Source: JAPPHA01 sp965221575
Lineage (GTDB): Bacteria > Pseudomonadota > Alphaproteobacteria > Rhodobacterales > Rhodobacteraceae
Reading direction: 5' to 3'
Assembly (NCBI GenBank): GCA_965221575.1
Contig: CBDCSM010000011.1
Span: 1-64,000, forward strand
Length of the DNA: 64,000 nucleotides
Shown: positions 29,416-38,231 of the stretch, one piece after another
How positions within the stretch are numbered: the first letter of the stretch is position 1
Layout: each line of letters begins with the position of its first letter
Notes under the pieces: model-generated
The model's input: only the letters and a program-made list of their open reading frames with translations
Databases searched by the model: none
What the model was told of the DNA's origin: nothing
Translations under genes and position numbers: made by a program

Positions 29416-30569
29416 GATTTTCCTCCAAGCCATTGCCGGCTCGAATTCCCGCCGCCATCGGGAACGGGCCCGGATTCCCATGAATGCGTGCGCGATTCGC
29501 TTGGCCTGATCACCGGATCGCGAACCCGGAAATCACCATTGCGCTCCGCGGCAGTTCACCGTTCCCCAGACCCGAAATACTCCATCGGGGTGCGATATCC
29601 AAGTGCGGCCAAAATTCAGAGTGTACCCCAATCTCATCTTTGGGCATCCGATCCCCGGCCAAATATCGGCACGCGTATTCGACAAACCCGATCCGACCTC
29701 CAGGACATGTTGTTCGTAATCGCCACGTCTCATCCGATCGATGCTCGCGCCAAAGTAAGCGATGCATCGTTCAGCAGCGTCCCCCGTTGGCATGGAGCTG
29801 CAACAAGTCGACGACGGCACTCCCGAGTTCAGCGTTCAGGTTCGCCTTTCAAATCCAATGATGTGCCTTTAGGTCTCTCGCGTCCGAACCCAGCACTTTC
29901 AGGGCTGTACGAAAACAGTCCAGCGCATGAAACGGGTCTAGGATGTGGTAACGGGATTTACCGGCAGCGGCAACTCAAGGCTGTTGCAGATTCAGAGTGC
30001 GCCACCCGAATTCACTATCACCTCCTCGGCCTCCCTGACATCATTTCGGACGATTTCGCGTTCCAGCTTCTGGCCGAACACCAATCTCCCGTATCTGAAG
30101 CCTGGTGCTGTTGGCATCGGATGTCGATGTACATCCACTATAAGCTGGTCATAGCACATGAATCCATTTGCGTTTGATGGCTTGCGCCTCCTCGCCGGTC
30201 GACGTTGACTAAAAGTGAAGGCTGCCTTTCGAGTCTTTCAAGTCCACCAATTTTGCCCAGATCGTCCAGCGAGCCGCAGACAAGTTCTAATCGTGCGCAG
30301 CAGCCGCTTTCATGCCTCTCCCACCTAGCGTAACGGGTACGCTATCAACCCACGTGAACCGTGGGCTGAAAACCGTATAAATCGAACCCAACGCGGCCAG
30401 AAAGCCCGTAGGACCGATATTGGTAACAGAAGTCGCACCGCCTTGTCGACTTGGAGACCCCGTCAGCATGTCTCCGTACCCGCGCGCCAATGCATCGTCA
30501 CCCCGTCAGCATGTCGGCGCATAATCAAGTTGCTCGGTCGATGCCAGATACGATGGACACTTAACAAAA
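29416..30569. other. Island flank with no supported gene
   Basis: About 1.15 kb between the ppk start and the five-gene operon. Several short frames look protein-like in patches but are broken by stops, for example minus-strand frames at 30180-29990 and 29820-29533. They may be remnants of decayed genes. A 16-bp direct repeat beginning ACCCCGTCAG occurs at 30457-30472 and 30500-30515. No RNA gene was recognised. Confidence 0.4.
30457..30515. repeat. Short direct repeat at the island flank
   Basis: The 16-mer ACCCCGTCAGCATGTC occurs twice (30457-30472 and 30500-30515), 43 bp apart, about 55 bp beyond the end of the methyltransferase-like gene. Its meaning is unknown. Confidence 0.7.
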
Positions 30570-31739
30570 TCAGGAAACATTCGACTGGTGATTCCGATTA
30601 AAATAAGCGTGATTGTTCTCCGAGGGAAACACATCGACAGGGAACCCTAACTTAAAAAGTTCGGGTTGAATGGCCTTATCAGCAAGACCGCTCATTGTTT
30701 CCAATTTCACTGCAAGATCAAAAGGGCACTGCGAAATGAACCGCGCACCATTCGACACAAATACATTGCACTCGGCAATCCCTCTTTCACGGCGGCTAGG
30801 CGTTTTCATCCAATAACCACCTTGAGGAATTTGCACTAGCTTTTGCCCACAATTTATGAATCTATCCATGATGATTTCAACGGTAAACATTCCTATTCTG
30901 TATTGCTCAATTGGTTTTGTAGGCGTCAGTCGTATTGCTGGTTCGTCAATTGATTTTCTCTTGCTACTGCGCTTTGCAATGACCAAATCTGCTCTCTTCC
31001 ATTGCACAGGCGGAATACCGTTTCGAAGAAGTATAGATCGCTCGAAACTGGGGGGATCATATAGGACGCATTTCTGGTGAATTTGAATTTCCAAACCCAT
31101 TGACTTACAAAACCTGATTACTTTTTCACGATCTAGACTCGCGGATGGTTTTGTCATTCTTCCCATTAAAGGGAATGCCACGATACCACCATCTTTACAG
31201 TATGAAGTTGCTACATTGATCCACTTCATACATTCGGGAACATACCAAGGTGGATCAAGTAAACAAACGTCAAAGGCGTTCGAAAATTCAGAACCATCTA
31301 ACAAATTTATGTCGTAAGTCAAATGTAGTGCTTTCTCTTGATTCAAGTCAGGTGTTTTGGACAAGTCGATCAATAAACTTTTCCCGGACGACACCAGTTC
31401 GGGCAGGAACTCAACTAAAGACGGTACACCCAATAAACATATGCGGTCGCTGCCTTTCCAAAGGCGACTGCTAAGATCTCTTCGGTTATTTGATGAAAAC
31501 GTCCAGTTTGAAAGCGCGAAGCTATCTTGCTTGGTATAATCCGAAGTACAGGTGAGTGTTGCATTGGAAATCCAATGATTGGCAAGTTTGTCATTGAGCG
31601 CAATAAATTTGGGGACCGCAAGCGTTGGGAATAAGCCTTCGCAGTACTGAAGAGCTTCTGTAAGCCCTTGGCAATGTTTCATTGCAGATTGACATAATTT
31701 TTCTACCTCAGAAAAAAAATTCTTTTCTAGTTTTTCCAT
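30570..31739 (-). CDS. DPPW-motif methyltransferase-like protein, last gene of the five-gene operon
   Basis: A 389-residue protein. The segment CLLDPPWY (residues 159-166) matches motif IV of N6-adenine and related amino-methyltransferases. It is followed by GGIVAFPLMGRMTKPS, like the strand after that motif. A motif I-like LLGVPSLVEFLPEL at 102-115 replaces the usual FxGxG. It may therefore modify DNA, RNA or another nucleobase-containing substrate, or may have lost activity. It starts 13 bp after the membrane-protein gene and its codons are AT-rich relative to the core genes. I cannot name the family with certainty. Confidence 0.6.
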   Translation of the reverse strand: MEKLEKNFFSEVEKLCQSAMKHCQGLTEALQYCEGLFPTLAVPKFIALNDKLANHWISNATLTCTSDYTKQDSFALSNWTFSSNNRRDLSSRLWKGSDRICLLGVPSLVEFLPELVSSGKSLLIDLSKTPDLNQEKALHLTYDINLLDGSEFSNAFDVCLLDPPWYVPECMKWINVATSYCKDGGIVAFPLMGRMTKPSASLDREKVIRFCKSMGLEIQIHQKCVLYDPPSFERSILLRNGIPPVQWKRADLVIAKRSSKRKSIDEPAIRLTPTKPIEQYRIGMFTVEIIMDRFINCGQKLVQIPQGGYWMKTPSRRERGIAECNVFVSNGARFISQCPFDLAVKLETMSGLADKAIQPELFKLGFPVDVFPSENNHAYFNRNHQSNVS

Positions 31740-31752
31740 CTGATATCAAATC

Positions 31753-32328
31753 TCAAACATTATTTGCGAAAATAAGGAAAACTGCTGAAAAACTCAAAGC
31801 TCCTATTGCAACATGATAAAAACGGTTGATTTTGTTCCCTGCTAAAGAAGATTTTTCGGATTCCTCCCAAATGTTCAATTCACCTTTCTTTCTAGTCTCC
31901 AACAACTTTGGAGATTTGTACCTGCTATGTGCGGAGATCGCCTCGGTTAGCCCTGATTTCCAACCTACTAACTCGTCGAGTTGTTGCTCGTACAATTCAT
32001 TGAACCTAACTGCCCCGCGTAGCATTCGATGATACATGTCAACATCAAGAATTTTGGCACCGTACAGAATGATCGCTGCCGAAATGCACAAAATCGCAGC
32101 TGCCGGCACAGATAGACCTATACAAGGGATTTCTATCGAAAAGGCTTGATTTGTCCGGTAAAGCACAATTGCCAAGGCGACTGTTGCACCAGCTAAGGTA
32201 AGCCCAATTTGTCGCATCTTTATCGACAGTTCCGCAAAATGCATTTGCGTTTCAATGGCACGTTGCCATATCGCGAGACGTTGCTCATCGGACAATTGCA
32301 AATTACTTTCTTTGTGCTGGCTTACCAT
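31753..32328 (-). CDS. Three-TM membrane protein of the five-gene operon
   Basis: A 191-residue protein. An N-terminal helix of about 40 residues (LAIWQRAIETQMHFAELSIK) leads to two adjacent TM segments, about 43-62 and 68-93. A cytoplasmic helical part follows (MYHRMLRGAVRFNELYEQQL), then a last TM at about 170-190. The topology, two early TMs plus a helical soluble domain, recalls SLATT-like and other small membrane effectors of bacterial conflict systems. That comparison is by topology only. It lies 28 bp after the second small acidic gene and 13 bp before the methyltransferase-like gene. Confidence 0.7.
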   Translation of the reverse strand: MVSQHKESNLQLSDEQRLAIWQRAIETQMHFAELSIKMRQIGLTLAGATVALAIVLYRTNQAFSIEIPCIGLSVPAAAILCISAAIILYGAKILDVDMYHRMLRGAVRFNELYEQQLDELVGWKSGLTEAISAHSRYKSPKLLETRKKGELNIWEESEKSSLAGNKINRFYHVAIGALSFSAVFLIFANNV

Positions 32329-32356
32329 AGCAGACTAGTCCGAGACACATGACCAA

Positions 32357-32755
32357 CTAAATTGGGTCAACGTCCATTTTTTCCTGTATTTCCAATTCAC
32401 TGAGCAACTCTTCGGTGATCCACTGGAATTCATGACCAACTCTGACATGATATCGTCTGTGAAACGCACTGAGTGCCGCTTCAAATTGAACCATCACAAG
32501 TACAGCATCACTGTTCTGTGGCACATCATCATCATCGAGCAACTCCAGGTATTTCCCTTCTGGCTCCTTTGTTAAAATACTCTTGAGGTCAGTTAGTACG
32601 TTATTCAGAATTCTGACCTTACCTTTATTCAGCGCAGCATCCGGTTTTTTCTTCGAAAGATCCCTTACTTCGGACATCAATCCCTCGAATACACTTCTGG
32701 ATGCCTCATACACAGCAACCGCGGTGTTTGTTGTTGCGTGTTCGAAATGTGTCAT
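32357..32755 (-). CDS. Small acidic helical protein B, paralogue of the preceding gene
   Basis: A 132-residue soluble protein of unknown function. It shares an ordered set of motifs with the upstream protein: LSKK-x-P near residue 34, a K-x(3)-N-x-V helix, an acidic DDDDVP turn, a following SD, and FQW near the C-terminus. The pair therefore arose by duplication. Its ATG overlaps the stop of the upstream gene by four bases (32752-32755), so the two are probably made together and may form a heteromer. No catalytic motif is visible. Confidence 0.7.
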   Translation of the reverse strand: MTHFEHATTNTAVAVYEASRSVFEGLMSEVRDLSKKKPDAALNKGKVRILNNVLTDLKSILTKEPEGKYLELLDDDDVPQNSDAVLVMVQFEAALSAFHRRYHVRVGHEFQWITEELLSELEIQEKMDVDPI

Positions 32756-33141
32756 CCTCTGACTCCTTTCGCAATTTTTGGGGCTAAAATCCCGCTGGGC
32801 TTCCCATCAAGCAAATAGACCCACTGAAATTTTTTCTCGTCGTATACCGCATGATCTTTCTGAAACCGTTTGATTTCTACCAAATACAGCGAGATGACAA
32901 AAACAACATCACTTGTCGAAGGTGCGTCATCATCTTCAAATCTCTCGAACTTTTCCAACGGCCTATAGGCATCTCCGAACACGCCATTCGAAACATCAAT
33001 GACTGAATTGATCATTTTTAGTTTGAATGAGTTTACCGCATCATTGGGAGATTTCTTTGACAGCAATGAAATTTCACTGTGAATTGAACTCAATTGACCT
33101 ATTGTTTTCTCTAGTAACTCAACGTCGTCTTTCGACTTCAT
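32752..33141 (-). CDS. Small acidic helical protein A, paralogue of the following gene
   Basis: A 129-residue soluble protein of unknown function. It has LSKKSP, a KLKMINSVIDV helix, FEDDDAP, SDVVFVI and FQWVYL, matching the same positions in its neighbour. Start ATG 33141 is chosen because AGGAG lies seven bases upstream; the frame is open a few codons further. It begins 10 bp after the nuclease-like gene. A pair of interacting regulatory or adaptor subunits would fit; this is inference. Confidence 0.7.
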   Translation of the reverse strand: MKSKDDVELLEKTIGQLSSIHSEISLLSKKSPNDAVNSFKLKMINSVIDVSNGVFGDAYRPLEKFERFEDDDAPSTSDVVFVISLYLVEIKRFQKDHAVYDEKKFQWVYLLDGKPSGILAPKIAKGVRG

Positions 33142-33151
33142 TCGCGTTCTC

Positions 33152-34519
33152 CTAAGGGCATGCACGCCGAAACTCGGCGTATTTTTTCTTCAAGACATCC
33201 AATGGAGCGCGTTGTTTGCTTTCGAACACCTCTACCATTTGCTCAATGTCTAAATCAGTTAGCGTAATGATCGCCTTGCGTTGGCCAGACCATAAATCTA
33301 TTATCCTTTGACGTTCCGCCCGTTTCAGTTCAGTTCGTGTAACTAACACACCAAAGTTCCCTAATTCGTCGTGCAGGTAACGGTTAAGTTGGTCGATATG
33401 GGAACGGTTGATTTTGCCGACATTCTTCATTTCCATTGTGATCTGACGTGAACCATAGTCGTTCATGATTTCCAACAAAAATTCATTAGTTCGACTATTG
33501 TAAAAGATTAAGTCTCGGATACTAACTCCGCTATCGGTTCTCGCTTGCACCTGGGCAAAATCCATTTGGGGATAGAGGAGGGATGCAAGTAATTCAGAAA
33601 TATTATGCTCATAACTCCTGTCCGCCTGATCCTTTGTACCAGTCGGGAGTCCTTTAATGGTTTTTAACTTACGGCGCGCCGACATTATCGGGATTTGACA
33701 AAATAGTGGGTCGTTCGCACAGTCCGCTTGGGTACGTTCCCTTTCTCGGACAAATGAATCTATAATGCCATAGTTTTCTCGATTATATGTGAGCACTTTA
33801 ACTCGAGAGAGTTCTTCCCCTTCATGTGCTATGTCATCTTGTGGACAGTGATTCTTGAAATAAGTTTCGAAATTTATCCACGGTACGTAACGCAACCAAC
33901 GTTTGGGTACAAACAGAATTGGAGACATGCTCTCTGGGTGCACCGGCAAGGACGCTATGACATTTTCGAATTCATAACTTCCATGATTCAAAACGTTGGC
34001 TACCAATGTTTCTCTCATGGGAATGCCGATTTCGGCACACTCTTGGTGTGTGTAGTCGATCAGGAAACTCTTTAGGAACGAACAGGCAAGATCACTGATT
34101 CGGTCTCTACTGATCCCTGAAACCAATAACTGGATTTCTTCAATGTGCCTTATGCCGTGATTGTGATAGTATTCGATATGCTCAAATAGCGACAGAACAA
34201 TTTCTGCTTGTCTAGGGCCAATACGTTTCCCTGAACGTGTCGACGAACTCCCCAAACCAACTTCGTCGCATTCCGATGTGATAACAAGTTGCCTAACCGC
34301 TTGTTGCCATCTTCCCTTTCTTGCGAGATGTCCAAGGTTGTTGAATGCAGACAGGATTGCACCATGAAGCGCTTTGTCTTGAAGGGAAGGTGATCTCCAG
34401 ATCAGGAAAGGATCTACATATAACGGAATGTCTTCATTCAGAAATGGAATCGCAAAATCAAGTTCACTTTGAGGTATGTGCACGCCGTGATAGTCAGTTA
34501 GTCTTGGCCTTATTAGCAT
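33152..34519 (-). CDS. PD-(D/E)XK nuclease-like protein, first gene of the five-gene operon
   Basis: A 455-residue protein. The C-terminal domain has a restriction-endonuclease-like layout: IRDLIFYN (candidate Asp), a strand with MEMKN (E363-x-K365), then HIDQLNRYL. The N-terminal 250 residues show IPLYVDPFLIW and the conserved-looking HIEEIQLLVSGISRDRISDL with SFLIDYT. I have the impression of a broadly distributed uncharacterised domain but cannot name it. Start ATG 34519 follows GAGGTAAGG; the frame is open 85 codons further, but that part reads as noncoding. Being first in an AT-rich operon beside a methyltransferase-like gene suggests a DNA-targeting defence role. Confidence 0.7.
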   Translation of the reverse strand: MLIRPRLTDYHGVHIPQSELDFAIPFLNEDIPLYVDPFLIWRSPSLQDKALHGAILSAFNNLGHLARKGRWQQAVRQLVITSECDEVGLGSSSTRSGKRIGPRQAEIVLSLFEHIEYYHNHGIRHIEEIQLLVSGISRDRISDLACSFLKSFLIDYTHQECAEIGIPMRETLVANVLNHGSYEFENVIASLPVHPESMSPILFVPKRWLRYVPWINFETYFKNHCPQDDIAHEGEELSRVKVLTYNRENYGIIDSFVRERERTQADCANDPLFCQIPIMSARRKLKTIKGLPTGTKDQADRSYEHNISELLASLLYPQMDFAQVQARTDSGVSIRDLIFYNSRTNEFLLEIMNDYGSRQITMEMKNVGKINRSHIDQLNRYLHDELGNFGVLVTRTELKRAERQRIIDLWSGQRKAIITLTDLDIEQMVEVFESKQRAPLDVLKKKYAEFRRACP

Positions 34520-34849
34520 TGTCAATTGCCTTACCTCATAAACATTTCTTGCTCGATGATCCTCTTGCAAAATCCCCTGAAAAGGCATGTTTTCCGTGAA
34601 TTCGACGGTTTTGTTCAGGTGATCTTGGGGATCGGAACCTTCACAATATATGGTAGTTTTTTGAACGACAATACCAATAGAGGCGAACCCGATGGCTCTG
34701 GCACGAGCACTATTCGATGTCCGGAACCAATTTCGAGGAGTACTTTGCGGAAATGATCGTAGAGATGAACCCACTGGAAAAACACAAACGCCTTGTGCAG
34801 ATCCTCAACATGGCCGAGGTTGAGGGATTCGTCGAAACGCATAGGCGTG

Positions 34850-35125
34850 ATCACAGACGACCACGGGAGGACTCCCGAGCTCCCGCGCATACCTTTATTG
34901 CCAAGGCGATTTGGACCATTTTGGCAACCCGCCACCTGATCGACAGGATTAAGGTCGACACGACAGGCTGTGCGATCGGACGCGTTGCAGTCGTTTCTGA
35001 GCAAGGCGACCACTCCACAGTACGTTCGCAGTGTTACAGGAGACCCGCCAAGCCGAGCGCATGCACGAAGTGAAGGATGCCCTAAGCGTCGAACTGATCG
35101 GCCATGTTTCTAGGGTCTCGGCGGG
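34850..35125 (+). pseudogene. Decayed transposase fragment at the island edge
   Basis: In one frame the DNA reads RPREDSRAPAHTFIAKAIW and ATRHLIDRIKVDT. In another frame it reads AERMHEVKDALSVELIGHVSRVS. Together they match the N-terminal region of IS1182/IS5-like DDE transposases (trLidrL, AERvHeal, LvGHisRDS). Frameshifts and the missing catalytic domain make it a relic. It ends directly at the hda stop codon and so marks one border of the accessory segment. Confidence 0.6.
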
Positions 35126-35127
35126 AT

Positions 35128-35808
35128 TCACTGGTCATCAAGCACCGTGCACGCCAACGCACGCGTAATCGGCCGCCGCCGTTTCAGGGAAGCGTTATCA
35201 AGCGCCTCCACGACCCGGTCGGCGGCCAGGAACGACCGTTCAATCCGACGGACAAGATATTCCAGTACACTCGGTGAACAGGTCAGCTGCCGGTCCGCGA
35301 TGGACTTAGCAAGCAACCCGCGAAGAAGTTCGTCGTCAGGTTCGTCGATCGTCGCCTGCGATACCGCCGCGAGACGGCTGGAGAGTTCCGGACTAAGCGG
35401 ACGCCAGTCCGCCGGTCGACCACGAGCGGTCAACAGCAACGAAGCCTGACGTTCCGCGAGAAAGTTGATCACGTGAAGGAGCGCGAACTCGAGTTCGGCG
35501 CGGCCTGCAACCCCGTGGATATCCTCGATACACAACACCCTGATCGCCGAGCCGGCAGGCCCGACCGGGTCACGCCTTTCGGCGAGGCTGGCACCCGTGA
35601 AGATATCGGCACCGACGTGCCGGGCCCAGGCGCCCGCCAGGTGCGACTTGCCCGACTTTTCCGGGCCGCAGATGAGACAACACCCGCCTAGCCAGGCCCC
35701 GGGGCGACCAAGTAGCGTGACCGCCTTCCGGTTTGAGTCGGTCACGAGAAAGTCCTGGCCATCGTGTGAAGCCGGCAAACCGAGGTCGAAGATCAGCTGT
35801 TCAGACAC
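35128..35808 (-). CDS. hdaA: HdaA/DnaA-like regulatory inactivator of DnaA
   Basis: A 226-residue AAA+ protein without the DnaA DNA-binding domain, the Hda architecture. With the beta clamp it would promote ATP hydrolysis by DnaA and so prevent over-initiation. The N-terminal SEQLIFDLGL resembles the clamp-binding QL-x-LF-type peptide. Walker A is GPEKSGKSHLA and Walker B is VLCIEDIHG. The start is GTG 35808 (VSEQLIFDL); the open frame runs further but does not resemble the family. It lies 43 bp after the AI-2E permease and would normally be followed by ppk in this group. Confidence 0.88.
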   Translation of the reverse strand: MSEQLIFDLGLPASHDGQDFLVTDSNRKAVTLLGRPGAWLGGCCLICGPEKSGKSHLAGAWARHVGADIFTGASLAERRDPVGPAGSAIRVLCIEDIHGVAGRAELEFALLHVINFLAERQASLLLTARGRPADWRPLSPELSSRLAAVSQATIDEPDDELLRGLLAKSIADRQLTCSPSVLEYLVRRIERSFLAADRVVEALDNASLKRRRPITRALACTVLDDQ

Positions 35809-35851
35809 AACCGCAAGCGATGAGCAAAATGGAAGGAATGACCGGCCGCGC

Positions 35852-36913
35852 TCACGAATCGTGCGACCGGCCACGGTAAAGGCGACCGGACAGGTACTGG
35901 CGCAGGCCGAATCTAGAAAACACCCCGATACATGCCGTGATCGGAACCGCCAGAAGAAGCCCGGTAAATCCGAACAGGGTTCCAAAGACCGACAATGCGA
36001 AAATGAGCCATACCGGATGCAGGCCAACGGCCTTGCCAACCAGCTTGGGCGTCAGGAAGTTCCCCTCGAGGGCTTGTCCGGCGACAAAGATCAGGGCGAC
36101 GGCACCGATCAGCACCGGTGATCCCCAGAACTGGAACAGCGCGAGTCCGATCGACAACAACCCGCCAAGAACAGCACCGACATACGGAATGAACGTCAGC
36201 GCTCCTGCGATCACCCCGATGACGAGACCGAACTTGAGCCCGACCAGCATGAGTGCCACGGCGTAGAAAACGGCGAGTATCGCGCAGACCGAGACCTGTC
36301 CGCGCACGAAACTCGCGAGGGTCGCGTCGACCTCCTGAACGAGCGACCTGATCGTGGACCGGTGATCGCGCGGCAACCAGCCGTCAATTGTCGCGATCAT
36401 CCTGTCCCAGTCGAGCAGCATGTAGACCGCGACGACCGGTGCAACGACCATGATCACGAGGATATCGAAAATCGTGAACGCCACGGAAAGGACACGCGTC
36501 GCAAGTTCGGCACTTCTGCCACTGATGAAATCGACCAGCGAGTTCACCATTTCTCCGGGAAGCGAACCCTCGTTCAGCACGCTCGGGAACCAGGCCGCGG
36601 CAATTTCACGTGACAGGCGCAGGTATTCCGGCAGTGCCTCGGCGAGCTCGACGAGCTGCCCGACCAGGACGGGAATGAGAACCGCGATCAGGACCAGCAC
36701 GACCACGACGGCGGCCAGGGTTATCAGGAGGGTCGCGAGGACACGGGACAGGCCGGCCGCTTCCAGCCGGTCGGCGATCGGATCCAGAAAATAGGCAAGC
36801 GCAATGCCGATGATGAACGGCAACAGGACATCGCCGAGCAGCCAAAGGACCGCTGCGAGTACGACCGCACTGGATAGCCAGTACGCGGCCTGCGCTCTCG
36901 TACTCAAAGCCAA
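35852..36913 (-). CDS. AI-2E family transporter (PerM/TqsA-like)
   Basis: A 353-residue polytopic inner-membrane protein with about eight hydrophobic segments. It starts like the family (LLGDVLLPFIIGIALAYFLDP) and carries the conserved GALTFIPYVGAVLGG and a C-terminal GFTGLLLAVPITA. The apparent start is a TTG at 36913 with no strong ribosome binding site. Members export various small molecules or ions; the name does not prove autoinducer transport. The gene precedes hda as in many Alphaproteobacteria. Confidence 0.88.
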   Translation of the reverse strand: MALSTRAQAAYWLSSAVVLAAVLWLLGDVLLPFIIGIALAYFLDPIADRLEAAGLSRVLATLLITLAAVVVVLVLIAVLIPVLVGQLVELAEALPEYLRLSREIAAAWFPSVLNEGSLPGEMVNSLVDFISGRSAELATRVLSVAFTIFDILVIMVVAPVVAVYMLLDWDRMIATIDGWLPRDHRSTIRSLVQEVDATLASFVRGQVSVCAILAVFYAVALMLVGLKFGLVIGVIAGALTFIPYVGAVLGGLLSIGLALFQFWGSPVLIGAVALIFVAGQALEGNFLTPKLVGKAVGLHPVWLIFALSVFGTLFGFTGLLLAVPITACIGVFSRFGLRQYLSGRLYRGRSHDS

Positions 36914-37004
36914 GTGGAATACCGGAAATGCACTTCGATCAGGCGAGATCCGGCACCCGAACCGGAGCCCCGAACCCGACGGCCCGAACGGGACGGCTCG
37001 AGGA

Positions 37005-37739
37005 TCATCTCCCGGGTCCTGTACCTTGCGCCGCGGTCTGCAGCCAGTTGATGTACACGCGTTCGGCGTGACGAAGGAATCCCGGCATTTCGGCCGCGCA
37101 CGCTGTCCCGAGCTGAGCCTGGCCGTCAGGCCCGAGCGCGTCCCGGAGCGCGCCAGCGTATTCAGGGATCAACGCCCAGTTCGCCACCGTGTCGTCCTCG
37201 ATTTCAAGATGAAACTGGACCGAGTGCGCCCGGGGGCCCCATTGCATCGCCTGGACCCTGCATTCCCTTGTCGTCGCCAGGCAGCGCGCGCCCTCGGGCA
37301 TGCGGCTGACTTCGGCGCCATGCCATTGCAGGCACTTGAAGACCTCCGGCAATCCATCCAGGAACACGCTGTCCATTCCGTCTTCGGTCAGGCGAACGTC
37401 CAGCACCCCGATCTCGGGGGTCTCCGACTTGCCACAGGCACCGCCCAACGCCTCGGCAAGCAATTGATGCCCCAGGCATAGACCAAGGAACGGCAGCCCC
37501 CTGTCCTGGACCGCGTCGCGGATGAATTCCTTTTCCGCGACCAGCCATGGGTGCTTGTCTTCTTCCCAGACATCCATCGGTCCGCCGAGCACCCAGAGGG
37601 CATCGAACCCGTCGATCGACGGCAAAGGTTCGCCCTCGTCGAGTTCAACCGAGACCCAGCTGTGTCCGTCTTCCCTGAGAAAATTCCGGAACGAACCCGG
37701 ATGTTCGCAAGCCGCATGCTGGAGTACGAGAATGTGCAT
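37005..37739 (-). CDS. Class I glutamine amidotransferase-like protein
   Basis: A 244-residue protein with a GATase1 fold. The nucleophile elbow is FLGLCLGHQLLAEALGG (Cys near residue 102), the oxyanion strand is LWVLGGPMDVWEED, and the catalytic His lies in SVQFHLEIEDD. These stand-alone GATases resemble GuaA-like and gamma-glutamyl hydrolase-like proteins (such as PuuD relatives) and often act on amines. The start ATG 37739 has GAGGTCCGAC upstream. A link with polyamine or opine use is possible but unproven. Confidence 0.85.
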   Translation of the reverse strand: MHILVLQHAACEHPGSFRNFLREDGHSWVSVELDEGEPLPSIDGFDALWVLGGPMDVWEEDKHPWLVAEKEFIRDAVQDRGLPFLGLCLGHQLLAEALGGACGKSETPEIGVLDVRLTEDGMDSVFLDGLPEVFKCLQWHGAEVSRMPEGARCLATTRECRVQAMQWGPRAHSVQFHLEIEDDTVANWALIPEYAGALRDALGPDGQAQLGTACAAEMPGFLRHAERVYINWLQTAAQGTGPGR

Positions 37740-38231
37740 GTCGGACCTCTTCCTGACTTTCGAAAAGTTACACTGTCCGGGCGAAGGGGCGCAACCGGTT
37801 TGCGCAAGGAGTGGGGACCGCCTGCGCGGGACCGACCGGTCCTTGGCGGTCTTTCAACGCGTAACCCGGCGGCAATCATCGACAGCGGCGAAAGAGGCAC
37901 CGAGCCCCCTGTGCATCGGGATCCGGATTTACGGCTTCCCTTCCATGCATTCGGCAAAATGATGCGACGATCCATTCCAGAATTTTGTAAGCATCAACGA
38001 TGCGGGAAACTGGCTACGGGGCCTGGCGTGAACAGCGCGGTCTGGCGAAATCAAGTGTTGGTACATTTGTTTCGGACGCCAAGCGAGTCGAACATCACTA
38101 AGGTGACCTGGACGAACTTTACGCGAAGGACCAACTTGACTGGGTTCTCCAGGAACTCCGGTATGAGGCGCCGGATCGCCGCGAACTCCGGGTCTGTTCC
38201 GGATGAGTGCAAGATAGTCCGTCAAGCTATG
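37740..38231. other. Intergenic region ahead of the CRISPR-like repeats
   Basis: About 490 bp. A plus-strand patch near 38105-38216 reads LDELYAKDQLDWVLQELRYE before a stop, perhaps the tail of a decayed gene. Nothing else was recognised. Confidence 0.4.
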
